A DNA stretch of 64,000 nt from Salvelinus alpinus (lineage: Eukaryota > Chordata > Actinopteri > Salmoniformes > Salmonidae), in assembly GCF_045679555.1 (NCBI RefSeq), contig NC_092090.1:31397288-31461287 (forward strand), given 5' to 3'. The notes beneath the pieces are model-generated. The model was not told where the DNA came from. It searched no databases and saw only the letters and a list, made by a program, of their open reading frames with translations. A program made the translations under genes and the position numbers. The number at the start of each line of letters is the position of its first letter. The first letter of the stretch is position 1. Of the stretch, positions 21,501 to 33,500 are shown piece after piece.

Positions 21501-24500
21501 TGGAATGTCGTACTTTTATCTATTCCTAAGTGGGTTTCACATTTTTCTTCCCAGAATAGGAGTGGTTAGCATGTTACTCTTTTAGGCCTCCGTGCTTCAG
21601 ATTAAGATTCATTTTAAAAGGGAAGAACACTAAAGTTCCGTGCTCTCAAACACGTGATCAGTCATTTGTGACTTGGCTTGCCTTAAAAGTATTATTTCCT
21701 TCCAGTTTGTTCTGCTTCTAAATCTTCATAGTCATGACAACAACCTTTCTGTTTTGCTGCAGGAGACAAGGCATTAGATGGCTACAGTAAGAAGAAATAT
21801 GTGTGCAAGCTGCTTTTCATATTCCTTCTTGGCCATGACATTGACTTTGGCCACATGGAGGCAGTCAACCTGCTCAGTTCCAACAAGTACACAGAGAAAC
21901 AAATTGTGAGTAGAGAAGCCGGTCTTTGAATTTGTTTGCATGACTGTAAGTGAGTGGATTAAGTTATGTATCTAATTGGACAAAACACTGTGTTAATTAC
22001 ACAATCTATTCTCAAAGTTTATGTTAAACTATTATGATAACTTCCCTTTAATTCCTTTCAGGTTTGATAAACTGTTTGTTTCTATCCAACTCCACAGGGT
22101 TACCTGTTCATCTCAGTGCTGGTCAACTCAAACAGTGACCTCATCAGTCTTATCAACAATGCCATAAAGAATGACCTGTCCAGCAGGAATCCCACTTTCA
22201 TGAACCTGGCCTTGCATTGCATTGCCAATGTGGGCAGCAGGGAGATGGCTGAGGCTTTTGCAGCTGAGGTGCCCCGCATCCTGGTGGCTGGGTAAGAAAG
22301 GGTAGTGGTGTGGAGCAGACTTAGCCTAATGACTGAGGTACCCTCTCTGTCAGTTTAACATTTGAGGCTGTAACTTTCAGTCAGTCAGGCCTCTTTGTAA
22401 AAAAACCTGAAGCTATGTACCGGTTAAGTGATGCTGATGTTCTGTCATAATTTGGCAGGGTTTGTCTTGCAGGGACACCATGGACAGTGTGAAACAGAGT
22501 GCTGCCCTGTGCCTACTGCGTCTCAACAGGACCTCTCCAGACCTAGTGCCCATGGGGGAGTGGACCACCCGGGTGGTTCATCTGCTCAATGACCAGCACC
22601 TGGTATGGACTGCCATGGGGTTATTATGAGAGGACTGTGGACCTTTGGTTTTAGTGAGGGAGATTTGGATCGGTCGGGTGTGGATGAGAGGATTCTTTCA
22701 CCATGACCTGCTGTCTTCGTTGTTAGGGCTATGTTTGAGCCAAAATAATAGTTTGTGGGCGTAATGAGGAAAAACATTGCATGCAAAAGAATTATTGGAT
22801 TGGTTTGTGTATAGTGTAATATAAATGATTAGCTGTTTGTGTGTAATGGCAGTTGTATTACTTCCCTTTTCCACAGGGTGTAGTGACCGCTGCCACCAGT
22901 TTGATTACCACACTGGCACAGAAGAGCCCAGAGGACTTCAAGACCTCTGTCTCCTTGGCTGTAGCCAGACTCAGCAGGGTAGGCATATGGCCGTGTGCAG
23001 GACTTTTATTTCTTTCATCAATATGACCATTGAATGTTATTATGACCCTTAGTTATTAGTCAGTTTGCTTGAGGCATAATGTGTTAGTCATGTCTCATGT
23101 TCTCTAGATCGTCTCCTCGGCCTCCACTGACCTGCAGGACTACACCTACTATTTTGTTGCAGCTCCCTGGCTTTCTGTCAAGCTCCTGCGTCTCCTACAG
23201 TGCTATCCTCCGCCTGGTAAGAAGCTGTGTGAGCATGATGACATGCGTGTGGGTGCTTGACTATATGAACATAATATTACTCAAAAGCTCTGTAGTGTTG
23301 CCGGGATGAACATAGTTGTGCTTTCATCTGCGACCCCCTTCCTCCCCCTTTCTTGCCCTCTCAGAGGATGGTGCGATCCGGGGCCGTCTGACGGAATGTC
23401 TGGAAACCATCCTGAACAAGGCCCAGGAGCCTCCCAAGTCGAAGAAGGTGCAGCACTCCAACGCTAAGAACGCTGTGCTGTTTGAGGCCATCAGTCTAAT
23501 CATCCACCATGACAGGTCAGTCCCTCTCCCAGTTGCAGCAGCTACAGAAGACCAATGTATTCAAGAAATGCAGTTTGTATGTGTTGAGTTGGACTGTCCT
23601 GATGACAATGGCACCAATGTCTGTCTTTCTCTCCACAGCGAGCCCGCTCTGCTGGTACGGGCCTGTAACCAGCTGGGCCAGTTCCTCCAGCACCGGGAGA
23701 CTAACCTGCGCTACCTGGCCCTGGAGAGCATGTGCACCCTAGCCAGCTCTGAGTTCTCCCATGAGGCTGTTAAGACACACATTGAGACGGTCATAAATGC
23801 CCTCAAAGTACGCAAACACATTTGTACCTGCATTCACAAGCTACATTTGCCAGTCCTAGTACTCAGTGTCTTCTTGAGTACATAGTGTATGTATGCCTGT
23901 CTGTTTTGTTCCTGTTAGTGTGACTCTGCCGTAGTCCTGATGTTTGTTTGACCTGGTTGAATCCTGCAGTCGGAGAGAGATGTCAGTGTGCGTCAGCGTG
24001 CTGTGGACCTGCTCTATGCCATGTGTGACCGCAGCAACGCCAAACAGATTGTAGCAGAGATGCTCAGCTACCTGGAGACGGCAGACTACTCCATCAGAGA
24101 GGAGATAGTGAGTTCTAGACCAGTATCTAATAATTTCACCAACCAAAAGTTTATGATTGCTTCATGTTTTAAATGCCACTGAGGTAATTTGGAGGAATAC
24201 GTTCCACAGACCTAAATAAAAACATGAATGGCATTGTTCTTTGATCTGATAAGACTACCTCTCACCACAGGTGCTAAAGGTTGCCATCCTGGCAGAGAAG
24301 TATGCAGTTGACTACACCTGGTATGTTGACACCATCCTCAACCTGATCCGCTTCGCTGGGGACTATGTCAGTGACGAGGTCTGGTACCGCGTGATCCAGA
24401 TCGTCATCAACAGAGATGAAGTGCAAGGTTATGCTGCCAAGACAGTGTTCGAGGTGCTTATTTTATTTTTGTGAATAATCTGTCTTTAACCGAGCCATGG

Positions 24501-27500
24501 GGGACTCATTGTAACCTAATGTTTGTCTGTCTGGATTGTTCTCTTACATTTTTTTATTTTTTATATACCTTTATTTAACCAAGTAGGACAGTTGAGAACA
24601 AGTTCTCATTTACAACTGCGACCTGGTCAAAATAGAGCAGAGCAGTGCGACACAAACAACACAGAGTTACACATGGGATAAACAAACGTACAGTCAATAA
24701 CACAATAGTTCTGATGTAGGTGTGTTTCCTTAATCATATTAGTTTTAAGCAGCTCACTTCCGATGCTCATCACAGGCTCTGCCTGCTTGGATGTGAACTG
24801 TGAGTTCAGGGGGATGGAGAGCGTCATTCACTATTTACCACTAAAGCTGTCTTTGTCTTCTCAGGGAGGAAACTATGAGCCCGCCTTGTGTTTTGGTACA
24901 GCAATATAAGATTACTTGATTCTCCCTTCAGTCTCTCTGCTTGTGTCTGTCTCACTGTCTCTCACTGCTGCTCCATCCCTCCATCCCAGTTTTATGGATG
25001 TGTAGTCTTGAGCCCTCCCTCCTCTCCAGTGTCTTTCCTCCTTCATTGCCCATGATCTCTACCACTGCATCCTCTGACATTAGATACATTGATGTCTACT
25101 GCAGATATACATCCTTTCAGAACCAGTGATATGCCTTGTCATTTTTCCTTTAGTCAGTTCCACCATAGTTTCAGCTGTGTTTTTGTTTTATAGTTACATT
25201 TGTCCCCATGTTCAGACTTGCTACCCCACATGCTGGTCTGCCCAGATTGAATCTCAACTTTGACATAACCATCATGGGAATTCCATCATGTGTATGTTAA
25301 GATCTGCTGACTGATATGCTCTCAGCCCCGTATCAATCAAATGTATTTTCAAAGCCCTTTTTACATCAGCCGATGTCACAAAGTGCTATACAGAAACCTA
25401 GCTTAAAACCCCAAACAGCAAGCAATGCAGATGTACTGTAGAAGCACGGAGGCTAGGAAGAAACCTAGAGAGGAACCAGGCTATAAGGGGTGGCCAGTCC
25501 TCTTCTGGCTTTGCCGGGTGGAGATTATAACAGTACATGACCAAGATGTTCATAGATGACCAGCAGGGTCAAACAATAAAAATTACAGTGGTTGTAGAGG
25601 GTGCAACAGGTCAGCACCTCAGGAGTAAATGTCAGTTGGCTTTTCATAGCCGATCATTCAGAGTTAGAGAGAGTTGAAAACAGCAGGTCCGGGACAGGTA
25701 GCACGTCCAGTGAAAAGGTCAGGGTTCCATAGCCACATGCAGAACAGTTGAAACTGGAGCAGCAGCATGACCAAGTGGACTGGGGACAGCAAGTAGTCAT
25801 CAGGCCAGGTAGTCCTGAGGCATGGTCCTAGGGCTGAGGTCTTCCGAGAAAATCAGAGGGAGCATACTTAAATTCACACAGGACACCGGATAAGTCAGGA
25901 GAAATACTTCAGATATAACAGACTGACCCTAGGGCAGAGACAGCAAGGGTGGTTCGTCGCTCCAGTGCCTTTCCCTTCACCTTTCACACCCCTGGGCCAG
26001 ACTACACTCAATCATAGGACCTACTGAAGAGATGAGTCTTCAATAAAGACTTAAAGGTCAAGACCGAGTCTGCCTCTCTCACATGGATAGGCAGACCATT
26101 CCATAAAAATTGAGCTCTGTAGGAGAAAGCCCTGCCTCCAGCTGCTTGTTTAGAAATTCTAGGGACAGTAAGGAGGCCTACGTCTTGTGACCGTAGCGTA
26201 CGTGTGTACGGAAGGACCAAATCGGAAAGATGGGTAGGAGCAAGCCCATGTAATGCTTTGTAGGTTAGCAGTAAACCCACCCAGTCCAATCTATTATGCT
26301 ATTTCATACATAACTCGGACTCTTTCCTTTCCACAGGCACTCCAGGCCCCAGCCTGCCATGAGAACCTGGTGAAGGTCGGAGGGTACATTCTTGGGGAGT
26401 TTGGGAACTTGATAGCAGGAGATTCAAGGTCAAGGTTAGTAACCAATCAATGCCATATTTCAGTGATCCACTGTTATTCTCAGTTGGAGAGAGTGGAGGC
26501 TGCTGAGGGGAGGACGGTTCATAATAATGGGTGGAACGGAGTCAATGGAATGGTTTCAAACACGTGGTTTCCATGTGGTTGATTCCATTACATTGACACC
26601 ATTCCAGCAATTACGAGCTGTCCTCCCCTCAGCAGCCTCCATTGGTTGGAGAAATGTACAGTCAATGATATCCTTTGGAGCTGAGGACAGACGTCACTCA
26701 CTGTGTCATCCATTGTCCTTCTTGCTCTAACTCCTTAGTCCACTCATCCAGTTTGACCTGCTCCACTCCAAGTTTCACCTGTGCTCGGTGTCCACCCGGG
26801 CTTTGCTGCTCTCAGCCTACATCAAGTTCATCAACCTGTTCCCTGAGGTGAAGGGCACCATCCAGGAAGTGTTGCGCTCAGACAGCCAGCTCCGCAATGC
26901 AGACGTTGAGCTACAGCAGCGTGCTGTTGAGTACCTGCGCCTCAGCTGCATCGCCAGCACTGACATACTGGTCGGTGACATTCCACCCTGCCTTTGTGCC
27001 ATTATAAGCTTGATTGATTGCATTTGTTAGGTAATTAAAAGTAGTAGTATGCTCCAGCTGGAGACATTACATTCTTTAAAAATTAACTAGCATAAAAAAA
27101 ACAAAGCCTGAATGCTTATTTCCATTGTGGTCCTCTATGGCAGTGAGCTAGCAGGTGGACAAGATTGACACTTTTACATTTAATGCAATTTAAAAACAAC
27201 CGTTTTATATTACACTTAGCTGTTTGGTTTTTAGTTGTTCAGAATACAACCCACAGCAAATCTTTGTTGATTAGAAAGACTGTAATTCAGAAAAGGACAC
27301 TGTAGAGCCTCCAGTTCCTCTACCCCAGGTCATGCTCTTCATTCCCCATTCATTCTGTGCTCCCCTCAAGGCCACAGTGTTGGAGGAGATGCCTCCCTTC
27401 CCTGAGAGGGAGTCCTCTATACTGGCCAAACTCAAGAGGAAGAAGGGACCAGGAAACCTGCATCTCGATTTGGATGAGAACCGCAAAGAACGCAGTGTCA

Positions 27501-30500
27501 ATGGGGGTACTGCAGACCATAGCAGCACTACCTCAAATGCCAAGGTATTACTGTTGTCATGTGTTTACTTATTAGAGCCTCCTATTCCTCTCCTCTCATA
27601 TGTACATTTCCTATTTTTCTGTCCTGGTGTTTTCTGCTGTCTTTTCAGTAACTCTCCCCAGCTCTCTCGTTCTGTCCGGCTTTCACTGTTTCCTCCTGTG
27701 TTCATTAGAGCTCTCCTCTCTTGTTTGTTGGGGATCTTCTGGCCCCCGCCTCGACCGCACCCCCACCAACCGGCCACGTCCGGTCTCTTCCTACCTCCTG
27801 CAGACCCCCATGCCCCCCCAGGCCTCTGCTGTCCCCGTGCTGCTCTCTGCTGGGCCACTCTTTCAGGTTCTGGATGCTCATGCGGGATTTTTCACTTGTC
27901 ACTTCCCTAACCTTAATACACTGTCCTAACAACATCATGTAATCTGATCTGCTTACGGAATAAAGACAATTCCAGATGCTAAGATGACGCATTGCTTTTG
28001 TGGGAGCTTGATTACTTAGCAGTATATATTCTTAGGTTTTTACAGTTTATTTATTTTTTATTGTTGAGTCCTTAGTATAGTCCTAATAATTATAGATCCT
28101 CCTAAAGAGGTTTGTTTTGTTTTGCATGGTGTGTGTGTTGCACTGCTCTGTGCTTTCATTAGCGTAAGACCAATTGGAGCGGTTGATTGGTTCAGATCCT
28201 GAACTTCCGAAGTGAAGTAATTGTGACCGTTACCTCTCCTAAGGTGGCCGCGTCCCCCACTCCCTCCACAGACCTGCTTGGCCTGGGCAGCACCATCGCC
28301 ACTCAAAACTCTGCCCCTCCTGCCTCCAAGGTGGCAAGCCTGCTGGTGGATGTCTTCTCTGGAAACATAGCAGCCTTTCCTGTAGAGTCACCAGTGGCAG
28401 TGGGGCCTGTTGCAGATGAGAACTTCTCCAGGTAAGAAAGAGTGTCAGTGGGTCAAATATCAGAGGGAGGGAGGGGCTTTTTAACTGTATTGATCCGTCA
28501 TGGAGCTTACTAAAACCTGGTGTGAATGTGCTCCTCTCGCCCTTTACATTCTCGCTGTGCATCTCACTCATGGCTTCAGTTTCCTGCCGAATACTCCACA
28601 AGTAGCATATGCCAACGCCACTCTGCCCACTGCAGAGGAACCTGAAGACAAGTAAGAGATGTCATCAGTGGAGTCTGTTCAAAACACTTGCATGCTCACC
28701 GCAGATTGCGCTGGTGAAAGGGACATTAGTTACATCCCTACTGTATGCTGTGGGACTCTTGGCATCTTGGTTGGAATCCAATCCTGGGAGTCAAATTTGA
28801 TTATCTTCATCAGATGACACTCATAGGACTTCATGTTACACAATACATGCATGTTTTGTTTGATAAAGTTCATATTTATAACAAAAAAATCTGAGTTTAC
28901 ATTGGCGCGTTACTTTCACTAGTTCCAAAAACATCAAGTGATTTTGCATAGCCACATCGTTTCAACAGAAATACTCATCATAAATGTAGATGATAATACA
29001 AGTTATACACATGGAATTATAGATATACCTCTCCTTAATGCAACCGCTGTGTCAGATTTCAAAAAAACTTTACGGAAAAAGCAAATCATGCAATAATCTG
29101 AGACGGAGCTCAGAACAATAGCCAAATTCGCCGCCATGTTGGGGTCAACAGAAACCAGAAAATACATGATAAATGTTTCCTTACCTTTGAACTTCATCAG
29201 AATGCAGTCCTAGGAATCCCAGGTCCACAATAAATGCTTGATTTGTTCGATAATGTCCGTTATTTATGTCCAATTAGCTACTTTGGTTAGCGCGTTTGGT
29301 AAACAATTCAAAAGACACAAAGCGCGTCCGCTATAACGTGACAATGTCCAAAAGTTCCATAACAGTCAGTAGAAACATGTCAAACGATGTACTGAATCAA
29401 TCTTTAGAATGTTAACATCTTGAATAACGTTCCAACCGGAGAATTAGATTGACTTCAGATGAGCGGTGGAACAGAGGTCCTCCCCATGTGAATGCGCATG
29501 GTGAGCTCGTGGCAGTGATTACTCATTCCTGTCTCCTTCGGCCCCCCTTCACATTAGAGTCATCAGACAAAGTTCTATTGACTGTTGACATCTAGTGGAA
29601 GCCGTAGGAAGTGAAAACTCATCAATATCTCGCTGTAATTTCAATGAGAGCTTGGTTGAAAATCTGCCACCTCAGAAAAAATTCAAACAGGAAGTGGAAC
29701 TTCTCAGGTTTTTGCCTGCCATATGAGTTCTGTTATACTCACAGACATAATTCAAACAGTTTTAGAAACTTCAGAGCGTTTTCTATCCAATATGACTAAT
29801 CATATGCATATATTAGCAACTGGGACTGAGGAGCAGGCAGTTTACTATGTGCACCTTTCATCCAAGCTACTCAATACTGCCCCTGCAGCCATAAGAAGTT
29901 AAGCCCAAGATATGAGATGCTTGCCCCATTCCCTTCCAGGTTTGTTTGCAAGAACAATGGTGTCCTGTACGAGAACCAGCTCCTCCAGATCGGACTGAAG
30001 TCTGAATTCAGACAGAATCTAGGTGAGTAGGCCTCAGCAAAAATACATATGCACCTAAGTGTGATTATGATCATGGTTTGACCCTTAGATCTTAGGGTTT
30101 AAATAAGTATCTTTTTTTCCAACATACAGGTCGGATGTATGTGTTCTTTGGTAACAAGACATCAACCCAGTTCATGAATTTCGCTGCCTCTGTGGTCTGC
30201 CAAGATACTCTGCAGGCTCATATCCTTTACTAGATGCTATTATGTCATTTTCAAAAATAATAATTTAATTTAATAAATCCCTCCCAGTGTATATTATTTA
30301 TTGTCTAGGGGTGGCCATTTACTGCTCCCTATTGTGCCCTTAACTGTTTCCCTACAACTGAATGTCCATGCCAAGCCTGCAGACCCCACTGTGGACGGGG
30401 GTGCACAACTCCAGCAGATACTCAACATTGAGTGTGTGTCTGACTTTGTGGATGCACCAGTGCTCAACATTCAGTTTAGGTAAGAACTTATTTTCCTCCT

Positions 30501-33500
30501 TTTATATGAATTTCAGTGTGTGTTTCAGGGCGCAACTATTTGCCAGATTGGTGATAAATGTTTGCATGAACGTTGTTGGAAATGCTACTGTATCGGTTTC
30601 CCAGCTATTTAGTGTTTTACTCCTGTTTCTACACACAGGTACGGGGGAACTCTCCAGAACATTGCTGTTAAACTGCCTATTACTTTAAACAAGTTCTTCC
30701 AGCCTACAGAGATGACATCGCAGGACTTCTTTCAGCGCTGGAAACAACTTGGAGCGTAAGGAAACATATCTCTGCTATATGCTTGGTCATATTTAATTTT
30801 TTAAATTTAACTTGGCAAGTCAGTTAAGAACAAATTCTTATTTACAATGATGGCCTAGGAACAGTGGGTTAACTTTCTTGTTCAGGGGCAGAACAACATA
30901 TTTTTACCTTGTTAGCTCGGGGATTCGATCCACCAACCTTTCAGTTACTGGCCCAACGCTCTAACCACTAGGTTACCTGCCGCCCCAAAAAATATATCCA
31001 TATATCACAACATGTTTTTCTCTCTCTTGATATGGACACAATATTCCCCTCTGACAATGTGCCAGTTTACTCTTCCTTGTATTCCGAGGACACAAAAGGG
31101 TTAATTCATTCAGATTGGCCTGCATGTGTAAATATTGATATAAATAGTGTGTACTGTCTCCCACTGTATATTTAAATGTGAAGGAAATGCCAACAGAATA
31201 GGTACACAGTGTCTTGTGAAATTGTTCCATTAGAGCTTGAGCAACATTGCCAAGATAAATAGATCAATGTTTCCCTAGGAGTGTGTAAAGTCTGTGGTGA
31301 CCAATGAATAATTCACCGGTATTCCAGAAAGCGCTTCTACCAAATATTGATTTATGTTGGTGGTATAGGTCAGTGTAATACATCTTAGTCTAATGCATTT
31401 TAATTAAATGCGAAAATTGTGCATTGATGTCAACATGTTCACATGGAAATACATTTGTATCTATTTTCCATCATTCAGCAACAAGGTGAAACTTAGTGTA
31501 GTTACACATCCTTAACAGCTGAGGTTAAAGCTGCTAGTGACTGCTAGCTGCTAGCCACTAAAATGGCGCCGGAAGAAATGGCAGCAGTTTTACGGGCGCC
31601 CAACCAATTGTGCTATTATGTGTTTTTTCCCCCGCGTTATTTTTAACTTATTTTGTACATACTGTTTCTGCAACCGTATCTTACGGCAAAAAAGAGCTTC
31701 TGGATATCAGAACAGCGATCACTCACCTCGGATTAGACAAAGATTTTTTTATTCAACAGACGAGGCGCACAAGACATTCTCCAAACACCCGGCAGGGCCG
31801 ACATCCCTGTTATTTGCAAGAGGAAGCATTGTGTGCCGCCCCCCACAACCCCTCTTTTTACGCTGCTGCTACTCTCTGTTTATCATATATGCATAGTCAC
31901 TTTAACCATACATTCATGTACATACTACCTCAATTGGGCGACCAACCAGTGCTCCCGCACATTGGCTAACCGGGCTATCTGCAGTGTCCCACCCGCCAAC
32001 CCCTCTTTTACGCTACTGCTACTCTCTGTTCATCATATATGCATAGTCACTTTAACCATATCTACATGTACATACTACCTCAATCAGCCTGACTAACCGG
32101 TGTCTGTATGTAGCCTCGCTAATTTTATAGCCTCGCTACTGTATAAAGCCTGTCTTTTTTTTACTGTTTTATTTCTTTACCTACCTATTGTTCACCTAAT
32201 ACCTTTTTTTCACTATTGGTTAGAGCCTGTAAGTAAGCATTTCACTGTAAAGACCTGTTGTGTTCAGTGCAGGTGACAAATAAACTTTGATTTGACTGAC
32301 TTTCTCTACCCACAGCCCTCAGCAAGAGGTACAAAATATCTTCAAAGCAAGGCATTCCATGGACACAGAGGTTACCAAAGCCAAGGTGAGATCCCTTTAT
32401 GATTAGAATTGATATGGAGATTTTGTCTTGACTTGTTGGTTGCCTAGTAGCAGCACATCAGCCTTTTCTTTATTCAAAATGTATACCTGATCAGTATATC
32501 TTTTTTGTTGATAGAAATGTTTTAGGCTGGGTTTCTGTACAGCACTTTGTGCCATTGGCTGCTGTGAAAAGGGCTTTTTAAATCATCCAATTTTATTTGT
32601 CACATACACATGGTTAGCAGATGTTAATGCGAGTGTTGTGAAATGCTTGTGCTTCTAGTTCCGACCATGCAGTAATATCTAACAATTTCACAACTACCTT
32701 ATACACACAAGTGTAAAGGAATGAATAAGAATATGTACATAAAAATATATCGATGGCCGAACGGCATAGGCAAGATGCAGTAGATGGTATAGAGTACAGT
32801 ATATACATATGAGATGAGTAATGTAAACATTATATAAAGTTGCATTGTTTAAAGTGGCTAGTGATACATTTACATCCAATTTTTTATTATTGAAGTGGCT
32901 AGAGATTTGAGTCAGTATGTTGGCAGCAGCCACTCAATGTTAGTGCTGGCTGTTCAACAGTCTGATGGCCTTGAGATAGAAGCTGTTTTTCAGTCTCTCG
33001 GTCCCAGCTTTGATGCACCTGTACTGACCTCGCCTTCTGGATGATAGCGGGGTGAACAGGCAGTGGCTCGGGTGGTTGTTGTCCTTGATGATCTTTTTGG
33101 CCTTCCTGTGACATCAGGTGGTGTAGGTGTCCTGGAGGGCAGGTAGTTTGCCCCCAGTGATGTGTTGTGCAGACCTCACTACCCTCTGGAGAGCCTTACG
33201 GTTGTGGGTGGAGCAGTTGCCGTACCAGGCGGTGATACAGCCCGACGGGATGCTCTTGATTGTGCATCTTTAAAAGTTTGTTTTTGGTAACAAGCCGAAT
33301 TTCTTCATCCTCCTGAGGTTGAAGAGGCGCTGCTGCGCCTTCACCACGCTGTCTATGTGGGTGGACCATTTCAGTTTGTCTGTTATGTGTACGCCGAAGA
33401 ACTTAACTTTCCACCTTCTCCACTACTGTCCCGTCGATGTGGATAGGGGGGTGCTCCCTCTGCTGTTTCCTGAAGTCCATGATCATCTCCTTTGTTTTGT

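Noticed and set aside
23316..23885. 189-codon open frame
   Set aside because: It spans ap2a2 exons 8 and 9 plus the intron between them and the following intron; splice sites show the true limits.
27332..27910. 192-codon open frame
   Set aside because: It is ap2a2 exon 14 (27371-27544) read through into the intron; the donor at 27545 ends the coding part.
30301..30483. Exon 18 of ap2a2 beginning at an upstream AG (near 30308)
   Set aside because: It would add residues absent from the family and break the phase; the AC border at 30355 restores the conserved sequence.
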